DNA of 50,160 nt from JBHHYS01 sp046757645 (GCA_046757645.1 JBHHYS010000005.1:1-50160); one strand, 5' to 3'; positions 16,757-26,150 are shown, counted from the first letter of the stretch. Translations and numbers: made by a program. Notes: generated by a model from the sequence alone, not told the origin.

Positions 16757-18970
16757 TCACTCCGGCTTTCCTTCCTTCTCTTCCTCGCGGACAAACAGTG
16801 CCGGGTCGACGCTCACGTTGACCTCGTAGCTGCTCACGGTGCGCTGGTTTACTTTTTTCCTGTTATGGAAGGTGACGATCTTGAAAGGCAAGGTCAGCTT
16901 CCCCACCGGGCGGAAGTCGGAAAAGAGCTGTTCTTGCTCCACCGGGCCGAGTCGCGCCGACGTGGTCTGCAGGGCGCTCTTCACGACCCGGCCCGTACCC
17001 TTCTCCACATAAAGCTTCACCGCCTCCCCGAATGAGTCCAGGACCACAATGGCGTCCACTTCGCTCCCGTTCACACGGGTGGTTTCGAGAAATTGAACCC
17101 TACGCTCATCTGTCTGCGCCTCGAGCAGAAGAGTCTGCAGATTTCGAGCCATCAACTTCCGCAGCGCCTCGCTTTGGGCGGGCGGCAAGTCCTGAACCCC
17201 CTGCGCGGTTTTCATCCAGCCTCCCTTGCCATCCAATACCATCGAGAACGTGCCGAAAGGAGAGATGATGTCCGTGCGGAGTCTGTCGGGTAACTGCATG
17301 AATGATTTTGCGGTGATGGCCAGTTCTCCCCGGGGGGTCACCTGCACCATCTCGACCGGCACGGTAATGCCGCGCAGGGTTTGAAGTGCCTCCAGGCCAC
17401 CCATCCCCTCGATGGCGGCGCGCAAAACCTCTTTTCCCCGGGCCAAAGACTCGGGCGTGGCCGCCGGAATGGCGGCGGGGGGCGGCGATTTCGGCGAGGG
17501 AATGGTGATGTCAATGGTATTGACCCGGCCCAAGGTACTGAGCGGCTGGTCGAAGTCCTGCTGGCGCCCCACCGCCAAAATCACCAGCTCCTCGGGTTTG
17601 AGATGCTTCCCTGCCGCCTGCAACACGTCCTCGGCGGTCACCTTTTCGATGTTGGCTTTGAACTTTTCCAAGAAGTCGCGCGGGTAGCCGTAGTACTCGT
17701 AGGTCATCAGACGCTGGACAATTTCATCGGTGGTGTCAAAGTTGAACACGAAAGCGTTCAGGATGCCCTCTTTGGCCACCCGCAACTCCTCCGAGGTTAC
17801 CGGCTCCTGAGTGATGCGACGAATTTCCTTCAGTAGCTCTTGGGTAGCGCGCACGGTGCTCTCCGACTTGGTGTTGCAGAGGACGGAGAAGGAGCCCCGG
17901 TGGTCGTAGCCGGCATTCCAGCCGGCGCGCACGGCATAGGCCAGGCCCAGTTCGGAGCGCACGTGGCGGAAGAGCCGCGAAGAAAGCCCGCCGCCGAGAA
18001 TTTCCGCCATCACGTTCAGGGCATAGTAATCCGGGTCGTCGAGGCGCCCGCCAATATGGCCGAGGCGGAGATTGGTTTGGTTGACGTCATCCTTCTGGAT
18101 GAAATTGACCGAAGGATAGCGGTCGCCGGGCACTTCGGGCAGCGGTGGCAACGCCACCTCCCGCCGCGGCCAGGAGCCAAAGAGGCGCTCGACCTGCGTG
18201 CGCACCTGGTTGGAGTCAAAGTCGCCCCACAGCCCCAGAATCGTCTGGTTGGGATGGAAGTACCGCCAATGAAAGCCGGCCAGGTCGTCCCGGCTGACGT
18301 TTTGAATGGTGGCATACTCGGTGGTGCGGGCGTAGGGACTCTGCTTGCCGTAGAGCAGCTTGAAGAACTCACGGTTCGCAATCCCCAGCACGTTGTCGTT
18401 GCGCCGGGCGATGGCGGTACGTTCCTGCACCTTGGCCAGCTCAAGCTTGTCCTCCGGGAAGGCCGGATTCTGGAGCAGGTCGGCGAGAACCTCCAGCACC
18501 CGGGGCAGGTCCTCCTTCAAGGCAAACAGCGACGCGGTCGCCGCGGTGGTTCCGATGCTGGTTTCGACCGAGGCCCCCATGTTTTCCAGCAGCCGGTCGA
18601 TCTCCTCGCCCTTGCGGGTTTTTGTTCCCCCGGTGCGCATCACCCGGCCGACAATGCTCGCCAGGCCGACCTTGTCGGCCGGCTCAAAACGCGCCCCCGT
18701 CTTGATGAGCACGTAGCCTTCGACGCTGGGCAGTGTGTGGTCTTCGACCAGGTAGAGCACCAGGCCATTGAGGAGCTGGGTGCGTTCCACCGCGGGCAGC
18801 TTGAGGTCTTTCAGCGGCGGATAGCGGAGTTCTTTGTAGTGCTTCTGGGCCGCCGCGGGCAGGGCCGCCACAAACAGCAGGCCCAAAAGAGCCACCCCAT
18901 ACAGCACGGTCAGAGCGCCGGTTTGCACCTGCTTTGACAATTGGCAGCGACGGTGATTTCTGTTCATCAT
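16757..18970 (-). CDS. M16 peptidase-like protein lacking zinc motif, with extra C-terminal domain
   Basis: A 737-residue secreted protein with a signal peptide (LYGVALLGLLFVAALPAAAQ). Residues about 55-475 form two M16 (pitrilysin) halves, with RTGGTKTRKGEEIDRLLENM and GGGLSSRLFRHVRSELGLAY recognisable. Where the HxxEH zinc motif should be, the sequence is GLASIVGRVMRTGG, so it is a non-catalytic partner. Residues about 490-737 form a separate domain (LPVEMVQVTPRGELAITAK, LPDRLRTDIISPFGTFSM, LPFKIVTFHNRKKVNQ) resembling LolA/outer-membrane-lipoprotein-sorting beta structures. It begins 12 bases after the active M16 gene, and the two probably form an alpha/beta-type heterodimer. The C-terminal assignment is by pattern only. 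Confidence 0.85.
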   Translation of the reverse strand: MMNRNHRRCQLSKQVQTGALTVLYGVALLGLLFVAALPAAAQKHYKELRYPPLKDLKLPAVERTQLLNGLVLYLVEDHTLPSVEGYVLIKTGARFEPADKVGLASIVGRVMRTGGTKTRKGEEIDRLLENMGASVETSIGTTAATASLFALKEDLPRVLEVLADLLQNPAFPEDKLELAKVQERTAIARRNDNVLGIANREFFKLLYGKQSPYARTTEYATIQNVSRDDLAGFHWRYFHPNQTILGLWGDFDSNQVRTQVERLFGSWPRREVALPPLPEVPGDRYPSVNFIQKDDVNQTNLRLGHIGGRLDDPDYYALNVMAEILGGGLSSRLFRHVRSELGLAYAVRAGWNAGYDHRGSFSVLCNTKSESTVRATQELLKEIRRITQEPVTSEELRVAKEGILNAFVFNFDTTDEIVQRLMTYEYYGYPRDFLEKFKANIEKVTAEDVLQAAGKHLKPEELVILAVGRQQDFDQPLSTLGRVNTIDITIPSPKSPPPAAIPAATPESLARGKEVLRAAIEGMGGLEALQTLRGITVPVEMVQVTPRGELAITAKSFMQLPDRLRTDIISPFGTFSMVLDGKGGWMKTAQGVQDLPPAQSEALRKLMARNLQTLLLEAQTDERRVQFLETTRVNGSEVDAIVVLDSFGEAVKLYVEKGTGRVVKSALQTTSARLGPVEQEQLFSDFRPVGKLTLPFKIVTFHNRKKVNQRTVSSYEVNVSVDPALFVREEEKEGKPE

Positions 18971-18982
18971 CGGCTTGCCTCC

Positions 18983-20500
18983 CTATTGTGTAGCGGCTTG
19001 CGCCCGCGTCTCTGGAACCAAGTACCCGACGGTGCGATTGCGTTTGATGAAATAAGTTTGCGCCACCCGTTGAATGTCCTCCCGGGTGACCTGGTCAATG
19101 GCTTCCAGCCGGCGGAAGAGGGTGCGCCAGTCGCCGGTCACGACCTGGTAGAAGGCGAGTTGACCCGCCAGACCACTGTTCGAGCTGAGTTGTTGCACGA
19201 GCCGGGCGCGGGCGCGCTGCTTGACCCGATTGAGTTCCTCCTCCGTAACCAGTTCGCTCTGCAAGCGCTCGATTTCGGCCAACATGGCTTCCTGGTTCTC
19301 CTGGTTCGAGTGGCCCGCGGCGGCCACCGAGAAGAAGATGAACAGATTCGGAAATTTCTGCCCGGGGAAACCGGGAAAGCCTCCAGCGACCACCGCCAGT
19401 TTCTTCTCCTGCACCAGGCTGCGATAGAGCCGCGAGGTGCGCCCCCCGGCAAGAATATCCTGCACGGCGTTGAAGACGGCGGTGTCGGGGTGCCGGATGC
19501 TGGGCTTGTGGTAGCCGAGCACCAGGATGGGCTGGGATTGCGCGTACACGGTGGTGCTGCGCTCCCCCTCCTGGGGCGGCTCCACCGTCCAGAGGGGCGG
19601 CGGCGGCGGACCGCTAGGAATGCGGGCAAAGTAGAGCTCGGCCAGGCAAATCACCTCCTGGGGGTTGACGTCGCCGACAACCACCGCGGTGAGGTTCCGG
19701 GGGGTGTAGTAGGTGTGAAAGAATTGTTCGGCGTGCTCCCGGGTCAAGTTCTCCAAGTCCGACCGCCAGCCAATCCCGCTCCGACCGTAGGCATGCGCCT
19801 TGTAGGCCACGGAGAGAAATTCTTCAATCAGCTTGCCAATCGGCTGGCTTTCAACGCGGAGCCGGCGCTCTTCCATCACCACGTCCCGCTCCTTGTAAAA
19901 CTGGCGGAGGACCGGATCGAGAAAGCGGCTGGACTCGAGGGAGAACCAGAGTTCCAGCTTATTCGAGGGCAGGCTAAAGAAATAGCGGGTGGCATCCGCG
20001 CCCGTGCTTGCATTCAGCCCCACGCCGCCGGCTTGCTCGATGGCCTGATCGAACTCGCCGTTGACGATGTACTGCTCGGCTTCTGCCTGTGCTTTCTTAA
20101 ATGCAGCGATGAGTTCCTTGAGGCGTTCCGGGTCGGCTCGGTCGCCTTTGCGCCGCTCCCCCTGCCAGGCGGCGTACGCCCGGTCGACACCGGCAAGCGC
20201 CTCCTTTTCCTTCTTGAAGTCCTTGGTGCCGATGGTGGAGGTACCTTTGAAGGCCATATGCTCGAACAGATGAGCCAGGCCGGTAATACCCACGTCTTCG
20301 TTCACCGCTCCCACATCGGCATACAGGTGAAAGGATATGACCGGGACTTGGTGCCGCTCCACAATGATGAATTTCATCCCGTTGGCGAGGGTGTGGTCGG
20401 TGACGCTCTTCTCGAATTCGGCCAGATTCTGAGCGGCCAAGGGAAGCATCGCCGCCACCAGCAGCGGGAGAAGGACTACCGGAAAGACCTTGGGTCGCAT
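18983..20500 (-). CDS. M16 family zinc metallopeptidase (catalytic)
   Basis: A 505-residue secreted peptidase with a signal peptide (VFPVVLLPLLVAAMLPLAAQ). The inverted zinc motif HLFEH is His77, Glu80, His81, and the distal zinc Glu lies at about 210-211 in VVMEERRLRVE. The gap of about 130 residues is some 55 longer than in classical M16 enzymes. It holds a charged helical insert (KDFKKEKEALAGVDRAY, DPERLKELIAAFKKAQAEAE) seen in a bacterial subfamily. The second half keeps GGRTSRLYRSLVQEKKLA. It is upstream of and probably co-transcribed with the zinc-less M16 partner. The likely role is breakdown of peptides in the periplasm. Confidence 0.92.
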   Translation of the reverse strand: MRPKVFPVVLLPLLVAAMLPLAAQNLAEFEKSVTDHTLANGMKFIIVERHQVPVISFHLYADVGAVNEDVGITGLAHLFEHMAFKGTSTIGTKDFKKEKEALAGVDRAYAAWQGERRKGDRADPERLKELIAAFKKAQAEAEQYIVNGEFDQAIEQAGGVGLNASTGADATRYFFSLPSNKLELWFSLESSRFLDPVLRQFYKERDVVMEERRLRVESQPIGKLIEEFLSVAYKAHAYGRSGIGWRSDLENLTREHAEQFFHTYYTPRNLTAVVVGDVNPQEVICLAELYFARIPSGPPPPPLWTVEPPQEGERSTTVYAQSQPILVLGYHKPSIRHPDTAVFNAVQDILAGGRTSRLYRSLVQEKKLAVVAGGFPGFPGQKFPNLFIFFSVAAAGHSNQENQEAMLAEIERLQSELVTEEELNRVKQRARARLVQQLSSNSGLAGQLAFYQVVTGDWRTLFRRLEAIDQVTREDIQRVAQTYFIKRNRTVGYLVPETRAQAATQ

Positions 20501-20591
20501 ATCTCACCTCAAAGCGAGAAACCTCGAACGCGCATCGCTTCTTCGAAAACGCTGAATTTAGTCTTCCCTAGGCAGGAGCCGATTGGATCCA

Positions 20592-21353
20592 CTACTTCTG
20601 AACCCAGTACTGCTCTTCGCGCAGCGACTCTTTGGGAAAGCCGCACCGCTGCAGAATACCCTTAACTTTGTCAATCATCTCCGGATGACCGCACAGATAG
20701 GCGGTGGTGTCATCCGAGGTGAGCCCAAAGCGGTCGGTGTATTTCCGCACGATGTCTTCGCAGCGCCCCAGCTCGCCCTTCCAGCCTTTATCTTCCCAGG
20801 GACGACTGATGGTGGGAATGTAGGTGAGCCAGGGTGCCTCCCCGGCATAGTGTTCAAATTCCTCTCGGTAGCCGAGCTCCCAGGAACGGCTCGCCCCCTG
20901 AATGACAAAGACCTGGAAGCCCGCGGGGAACTTGCCGTCCTTCCAGTCGGGGTAGAGTGTGCGCACCATGCTGCAATAGGGAGCCACGCCGGTGACGGTG
21001 GCCACTAGGAAGTGTTTCTTGTGGCCGCTCTTGGTGTCCAAGCTGAAGCGCCCCTTCGCCACCTTGCGCATCATCAGGGGTGCGCCGGGCTGCAATTTGT
21101 GCAAGCGCGGGGTCAGCTCCCCCTCAGGGACCAACTCGAGGAAAAACTCCAGCAGGTCCTCATAGGGCGAGGAGGCAATCGAGTAGGGTCGCTCGATCAC
21201 CTTGTTGTCTTCCACCACCCCAAAGGTGGCATACTGCCCCGGGGCGAACTTGAACTCACCTTCGTGCTTGATGCGAATCATCCATAAGTCATTAGAGAAG
21301 TCGCGCCGCTCCACAATTTCGGCTTTATAGTACTTCTGGCTGGCAATGGGCAC
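20592..21353 (-). CDS. fpr: Ferredoxin/flavodoxin-NADP+ reductase
   Basis: A 253-residue FAD enzyme of the Fpr class. The FAD-binding motif RPYSIASSP and the LEFFLELVPEG segment lie in the N-terminal barrel. The NADP-binding half has ATVTGVAPYCSMVRTL and AYLCGHPEMIDKVKGIL near the C-terminus, ending EEQYWVQK. It passes electrons between NADPH and ferredoxin or flavodoxin in the cytoplasm. The start is GTG at 21353 with GGAG nine bases upstream. It follows the M16 pair on the minus strand but is separated from it by 91 bases, and there is no functional link to its neighbours. Confidence 0.9.
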   Translation of the reverse strand: MPIASQKYYKAEIVERRDFSNDLWMIRIKHEGEFKFAPGQYATFGVVEDNKVIERPYSIASSPYEDLLEFFLELVPEGELTPRLHKLQPGAPLMMRKVAKGRFSLDTKSGHKKHFLVATVTGVAPYCSMVRTLYPDWKDGKFPAGFQVFVIQGASRSWELGYREEFEHYAGEAPWLTYIPTISRPWEDKGWKGELGRCEDIVRKYTDRFGLTSDDTTAYLCGHPEMIDKVKGILQRCGFPKESLREEQYWVQK

Positions 21354-21796
21354 TTGGATCCGCTCCGGGAATCACGCTAGGGATTGCACATACGAAGCAG
21401 TCACCATACTACAAACTCGCTCTCGCCCGCAAGACGAAGACCCGCAGGCTCATCCGCACGGGAAACGAAAGCGACGCCTGCCCGCGCAGGTTCGGGCGCG
21501 CCGTCGGCACCCATTTGCCGGCGCCTTTGCGGGCGAGGTCGCAACCCTCTTCGGAGAGGAAAGAAACGCTTTCGCCCGAGCGTACGCAACATCGCCGGGC
21601 TGGACATAGACAACCAGTCCTTCTCCGGCCACTTGAGCGTGTGGTCCCGGAGCCCACTCCTCCGGCCCTCGCTGGCACCTGTGCGATAAGAGAGTTGAAA
21701 ATGCCCGCACCCGCTTCCTATAATACCCAAGAAGCGCACACGTGCCCGCCCCGCCCGAGGCGGCCGCCCTGTTGCGGAGGAAACACGAGGAGGCAA
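21354..21796. other. Intergenic, 443 bases, divergent
   Basis: This region separates fpr (minus) from the response regulator (plus). It holds the strong promoter at 21695-21724 and a leader of about 65 nt. A minus-strand frame of about 89 codons (21409-21678) is open, but it starts with an unsupported GTG, matches nothing I recognise and overlaps the fpr promoter region, so it is not called. A degraded gene is possible. Confidence 0.45.
21695..21724 (+). promoter_or_regulatory. Strong sigma-70 promoter for response regulator-kinase operon
   Basis: TTGAAA at 21695-21700 and a perfect TATAAT at 21719-21724 are separated by 18 bases. This is the best promoter match in the window. Transcription should start near 21731, giving a leader of about 65 nt before the ATG at 21797. 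Confidence 0.7.
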
Positions 21797-22183
21797 ATGA
21801 AGATTCTCCTGGCGGAAGACGAGGAGGACATCCAGCGTCTCGCGACCCTGGGTCTGGAACACGGCGGGGAATCGCAGGTGCTGCTGGCGTCTGACGGCGA
21901 AGAGTGCCTGGCACTGGCGCGTCTGGAGCGGCCCGACGTCATCTTGCTGGACGTGAAGATGCCCAAGCTGGACGGCTTTGAAACCTGCCAGCGACTCAAG
22001 GCCGATGCCGCCACCAAAGACATCCCGGTTGTCTTTCTGACCGCCAGCGCCCAGGAACGCGAGATGCAGCGGGGTCTGGCGATGGGAGCCATCGGCTACC
22101 TCTTCAAGCCTTTCGATCCCGTGCAGTTGCTCCGGGAGGTGCGGGCGCTGCTCACCCGAGCCGAACCCTCCGCCTCCGAGTGA
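21797..22183 (+). CDS. Single-domain response regulator (CheY-like receiver)
   Basis: A 128-residue receiver domain with no output domain. The acidic pocket is in LLAEDEEDIQ, the phosphoacceptor is Asp52 in ILLDVKMP, the switch Thr is in VFLTASAQ and the conserved Lys is in GYLFKPFDP. The start follows GAGGAGG; upstream in-frame codons lack coding character and overlap the promoter. The next gene, a histidine kinase, starts within a few bases, and a GTG even overlaps this stop as GTGA. The pair is therefore a likely two-component phosphorelay unit acting by protein contact, not by DNA binding. Confidence 0.9.
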   Translation: MKILLAEDEEDIQRLATLGLEHGGESQVLLASDGEECLALARLERPDVILLDVKMPKLDGFETCQRLKADAATKDIPVVFLTASAQEREMQRGLAMGAIGYLFKPFDPVQLLREVRALLTRAEPSASE

Positions 22184-22206
22184 GCCACCGCAAAGGCGAA
22201 CACTCC

Positions 22207-23322
22207 ATGTCGGCGCGATCACCCAAAAGCAGCGCTTCGCTGGCTGCCGTCTTCGATGCCGAGACGCTGCGGGCTGTGCTGGACTCCGCCAGCACCCCCA
22301 CCTTTGCCCTGGACACTGAGGGGCGGCTCTTCTTTGCCAACCAGGCGCTGGTCACGCTGCTCGGCGCGGCGCCGGAGCTGCTTGCCGGCAAAACGGTGGC
22401 GGAGCTGGCGGAGCTAACCGCTGGGGTACTGGAGAACCCCGCTGCCTACGGCGAGCGGGTGATGGCGCTTGCCGGTGACTGTGAGCGGGTCACCGCCGAG
22501 CTGGTCGAGTACCACGCCGACAAGCGGCTATTCTTCAAGGAAATCAGTCAGCCCATTCGTCGCCCGGATGGCAGTTTCCTGGGCCGGCTCTTCACCTACT
22601 ACGATATCACCCGCGAAAAGGAACTCGACCAAACCAAGACCGAGTTTATCTCCATCGCCTCCCACGAACTCCGCACCCCGATGACCTCCATCAAGGGGTC
22701 CCTCGACCTCCTCCTGGGCGGCTTTGCCGGCCACCTGGGCGAGGAAATGCGCGAACTGCTGCTGATTGCCCACAGCGGCTGCGAGCGCTTGATCCGATTG
22801 ATCAACGACATCCTCGACCTTTCAAAAATCGAAGCCGGGCGGATGCAATTGCGCTTGCAACCCATGAGCCTGCTCGACTCCGTGCAGCGCAGCGTGCGCA
22901 CCATCAAGAGCTATTCCGACAGCCTGCAGGTGAAGCTGGCGGTGGACTACCCCAGGCCGCCGCCGGAGATTCTCGGTGACCGCGACCGCATGGATCAGGT
23001 CATCACCAATCTGCTGGGAAATGCGGTGAAGTTTTCCCCGGCGGGCGGCACGGTTACGGTGGCGCTGCGCGCCCTGGACGACGCAGTCGAATGCCGGGTG
23101 ATCGACTCCGGCCCGGGCATCCCCCCCGAGCAGCTCGAACGCGTTTTCGATAGGTTCCACCAGCTCGAAGTACACAGCCGCAAGAAGGGCGGCACCGGGC
23201 TGGGGCTGGCCATTGCCCGTGCTTTGGTCGAGGAGCAGGGGGGGAAGATCGGCGCGGAGAGCGAAGTCGGCCGCGGCAGCCAGTTTGTCTTCCGGATTCC
23301 GGTGGCACCCTCGCCGGGTTAG
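22207..23322 (+). CDS. PAS-domain sensor histidine kinase, soluble
   Basis: A 371-residue kinase without membrane helices. An N-terminal PAS domain (about residues 15-135, TPTFALDTEGRLFFANQALV) senses a cytoplasmic cue. The dimerisation/phosphoacceptor box has His153 in SIASHELRTPM. The ATPase domain shows N-box DQVITNLLGNAVKFSP, G1 IDSGPGIPPE and G2 GGTGLGLAIA. The ATG at 22207 is preferred, with AAGGCGA upstream; a GTG at 22180 overlapping the regulator's stop would add nine residues. The cognate regulator is probably the gene just upstream, and the convergent GspE-receiver fusion is a second possible phosphoryl partner. Confidence 0.9.
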   Translation: MSARSPKSSASLAAVFDAETLRAVLDSASTPTFALDTEGRLFFANQALVTLLGAAPELLAGKTVAELAELTAGVLENPAAYGERVMALAGDCERVTAELVEYHADKRLFFKEISQPIRRPDGSFLGRLFTYYDITREKELDQTKTEFISIASHELRTPMTSIKGSLDLLLGGFAGHLGEEMRELLLIAHSGCERLIRLINDILDLSKIEAGRMQLRLQPMSLLDSVQRSVRTIKSYSDSLQVKLAVDYPRPPPEILGDRDRMDQVITNLLGNAVKFSPAGGTVTVALRALDDAVECRVIDSGPGIPPEQLERVFDRFHQLEVHSRKKGGTGLGLAIARALVEEQGGKIGAESEVGRGSQFVFRIPVAPSPG

Positions 23323-23559
23323 GAGTCCCTGCCGCCTCGCCACTAACAGCCCGACCACCCCTGCCCCTCAGCGTCTCCCTGAACCTTCCAAGGAGCCTTA
23401 CCCGATCAGAGCCGACCGCGGCACGGTAGCGGCGCAGGATGCGCTGGTGCTCTTTGAGCAGAGGCTTCGAAAGCTGCCTGGGAGTCCGGGGCCGGCCGCC
23501 GTTAGAGAACTCTGCGAAGCAGGCCCAGCGGGTCGCAGCCACGAGCGGACGTTCAGGAG

Positions 23560-25977
23560 TTAGAGACCGTAGGTGCGGCGCAACAAGCGGTTGACGCGCG
23601 CGTGTAGCTCGGGGACGGAAAAGGGCTTTGACATGTAGTCGTCCGTGCCGACCAGGAAACCCTTGGTGCGATTTTCCTCATCGCTATTCCCAGTGAGCAT
23701 CATAATGGGGATGAAGGCAGTCTGGAAGCTGCTGCGCAGCTTCTGGCACATCTCAAAGCCCGACATCCCCGGCATCATCACGTCCAGCACAACCAAATCG
23801 GGATTAAACTTCTTGACCGCCGCCAAACCCTCCAGGCCATTCGCGGCGGTGAAGATCTCGGGGTGGGTGGGCAATTGCTCCAGGGATTTCACCACCAAAT
23901 GACGAATCGCATCGTCATCGTCAACCACCAAGATACGGGGGGCCTTCCCGAGCGCCGTGCCGCCCGGGGCGGGCGGATTCTGGGCGCTGACCGCCACCGG
24001 GGACGCCGCCACCTCGGTGCCGGCCCCTCCCGGCAACGGCGGCGGGAGGTGGCGTTCCCGCTCGCCCATAATGGTCATCTTGGTGACTTTGGCGCTGCAG
24101 TAGGGACAGATGCGCCACTCCGGTTTCAACTCCTGCCCGCACGCCTCGCAAACAACCTTGAGAGCAAACAGGCAGTAGGGGCAGGTGGCGAAATCCAGGT
24201 TGATCAAGCTGCCGCAATTGGGGCAGCGGACGACCTCGTCTTCTTGGAGCTGGATGACGCGCAGCACCTCTTCCACGGTGGTAATGCCCTCTTTGACTTT
24301 CTCCATCGCCGCCTGCAATAGAAGCGTGCTGCCGGCCGCCACCGCCGCTTTGCGCAACTCCGTCTCCACCGCCTTGCGGTTCACCAGCTCCTTGATGGTG
24401 GGGGTCATGCGGAGCAGCTCAAACACGCCCACCCGGCCCAGGTAACCGGTTTGGGCGCACGCCTCGCAACCCTTGCCATGATAGAAACTGAAGTCGACAT
24501 CCTCGATGTGCAAGCGCTCCAGAAAGGCTCGCGACGGTCGGTATTCCTCCTTGCACTGCGCGCAGATGCACCGCACCAGCCGCTGCGCCAGAATCAGATT
24601 GACCGAGGAAGCGATCAGGTAGGGGTCCACACCCAAATCCAGCAGACGCACCACGGTGGCGGTGGTGCTGTTGGTGTGCAGGGTGGAAAGCACCAAGTGG
24701 CCGGTCATCGCCGCGTGGAAGGCGATTTCGGCCGTCTCCAGGTCCCGGATCTCCCCGATGAGGATCACATCCGGGTCCTGGCGCAGGATGGAGCGCAGAG
24801 TGGCGGAGAAGGTAAGCCCCGCTTTGGTATTCACCTGCACCTGATTGATACCCGGCAACTGGAATTCAATCGGGTCTTCCACGGTGACGATGTTGATGGC
24901 CGGATTCTTCTTTTCGTTGATCAACGTGTACAGGGTGGTGGTTTTGCCGCTGCTGGTGGGTCCGGTGACCAGAATCATTCCCTGGGGCTGCTGGGCCGCA
25001 ATCCGGAGGACGCGGATATCCTCGAGTTCCATTCCCAATCCCATGGTGGCGCGGATGCCGCGCCCGGAGCCCAACACTCGCAGCACCACCTTCTCGCCGA
25101 AGTGGGTGGGCAGGGTGGAGACGCGCAGGTCCTCCCCGCGGTCCTCGATGGCCACCTTGATGCGGCCATCCTGGGGCAGGCGGCGCTCGGCGATGTCCAG
25201 GCGGGACAGGATTTTCAGGCGAGAGACCAACGGCCCGTGTAACCACTTGGGGACCTGCATAAAGTTGCGCAGCAAACCGTCCACCCGGGTGCGCACCTGC
25301 ACGTCGTGCAGGGTGGGCTCGATGTGGATGTCACTGGCGCCCATCTTGATGCCGTCCTGGATGATGAGATTGACCATCTTTACCACCGGCGGCAACTCCG
25401 CCTGGCTGCGGACGTCCCCGAGCGACACCTCCCCTTCCTCGCCTTCCGTGCTGACAATCTTCAGCTCTTCGCTTTCGGTGACGTGTTGGAGAAAGTCTTG
25501 CAGCCAGTTCTCCGGGGCGTAGTAGCGGGCGATGGCGTCCGTCACCTCGGTGTGGGTGGCGACCACCGGCTTGACCCCGCAGCCGGTGGCAAACTCGATG
25601 TCCTGGATGGCGGCGAAGTCGGCAGGGTTGGCCATGGCCAGCAGCAAGCGCGGTCGGCGCTTGGGGCTACTCAGCTCCACCTCTGCCCCACCCCCAACTT
25701 CCTTTCTGATGGGAAAGACGATGAACTTGCGCGCCAGCTCCTCCGGGATGGAGCGGACCGCCTCCGGCTCGATGCTGGCGACCGCCAGCCGCACATAAGG
25801 GATGCGGAGGTGCTCGGCAAAGGCCTCGGCCAGCTTCTCCTCCGACACACCTTTCTCGGAAAGGATTACTTGCCAGAGGCTACGTCGGCTCTGCTCGGCC
25901 TGGATGCGGGCCTCTTCAATCTCTTCGGGAGGCAGGAGAGAGGCTTTCTGCAGGATGGAGGCCAGTTGGCGACTCAT
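23560..25977 (-). CDS. GspE/PilB-type ATPase fused to zinc ribbons and a receiver domain
   Basis: An 805-residue cytoplasmic protein with four parts. Residues 1-150 are the T2SSE/MshEN N-terminal domain (RSLWQVILSEKGVSEEKLAE). Residues about 190-560 are the secretion/pilus ATPase with Walker A GPTSSGKTTT (Lys345), Walker B DVILIGEIRDLETAEIA and the four-Cys zinc motif CICAQC...CEACAQTGYLGR. From Cys585 come tandem zinc ribbons (CPNCGSLI, CPYCLF, CEACGQ, CPYCSAK). Residues about 682-805 are a CheY-like receiver with Asp732 in VVLDVMMPG and Lys in YMSKPF. Pilus or type II secretion ATPases normally end after the ATPase. The ATG at 25977 lies 31 bases after a predicted transcription start; a TTG further out overlaps the promoter. 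No other pilus gene is nearby. Confidence 0.92.
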   Translation of the reverse strand: MSRQLASILQKASLLPPEEIEEARIQAEQSRRSLWQVILSEKGVSEEKLAEAFAEHLRIPYVRLAVASIEPEAVRSIPEELARKFIVFPIRKEVGGGAEVELSSPKRRPRLLLAMANPADFAAIQDIEFATGCGVKPVVATHTEVTDAIARYYAPENWLQDFLQHVTESEELKIVSTEGEEGEVSLGDVRSQAELPPVVKMVNLIIQDGIKMGASDIHIEPTLHDVQVRTRVDGLLRNFMQVPKWLHGPLVSRLKILSRLDIAERRLPQDGRIKVAIEDRGEDLRVSTLPTHFGEKVVLRVLGSGRGIRATMGLGMELEDIRVLRIAAQQPQGMILVTGPTSSGKTTTLYTLINEKKNPAINIVTVEDPIEFQLPGINQVQVNTKAGLTFSATLRSILRQDPDVILIGEIRDLETAEIAFHAAMTGHLVLSTLHTNSTTATVVRLLDLGVDPYLIASSVNLILAQRLVRCICAQCKEEYRPSRAFLERLHIEDVDFSFYHGKGCEACAQTGYLGRVGVFELLRMTPTIKELVNRKAVETELRKAAVAAGSTLLLQAAMEKVKEGITTVEEVLRVIQLQEDEVVRCPNCGSLINLDFATCPYCLFALKVVCEACGQELKPEWRICPYCSAKVTKMTIMGERERHLPPPLPGGAGTEVAASPVAVSAQNPPAPGGTALGKAPRILVVDDDDAIRHLVVKSLEQLPTHPEIFTAANGLEGLAAVKKFNPDLVVLDVMMPGMSGFEMCQKLRSSFQTAFIPIMMLTGNSDEENRTKGFLVGTDDYMSKPFSVPELHARVNRLLRRTYGL

Positions 25978-26014
25978 GGGTACGAGACTATCCCCGAGGC
26001 CCTCCCACCCTGTG

Positions 26015-26043
26015 TTTATCGCGCATTCGCGGGCAAGTGTCAA
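26015..26043 (-). promoter_or_regulatory. Sigma-70-type promoter for GspE-receiver fusion
   Basis: On the minus strand a perfect TTGACA (26043-26038), a 17-base spacer and GATAAA (26020-26015, four of six) form a good promoter. The start near 26008 leaves a leader of about 31 nt before the ATG at 25977. Confidence 0.6.
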
Positions 26044-26150
26044 GCCTTAGCCGCCCCGGCGCCAAGCGGAGAGCCAGCCAGAAAAAGACCCGCACGCCGG
26101 AAAAGCAACGGCTGATTCCTGCTCCTGAGTAGGGAAAAGCGAAGCCGGAG

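Noticed and set aside
18941..20665. A 574-codon plus-strand frame opposite the M16 genes
   Set aside because: It is antisense to a protein with an intact HxxEH and normal family pattern, and it has no ribosome site or recognisable domain.
21409..21678. An 89-codon minus-strand frame upstream of fpr
   Set aside because: It begins at a GTG without a ribosome site, and I recognise no family in it. A degraded gene cannot be excluded.
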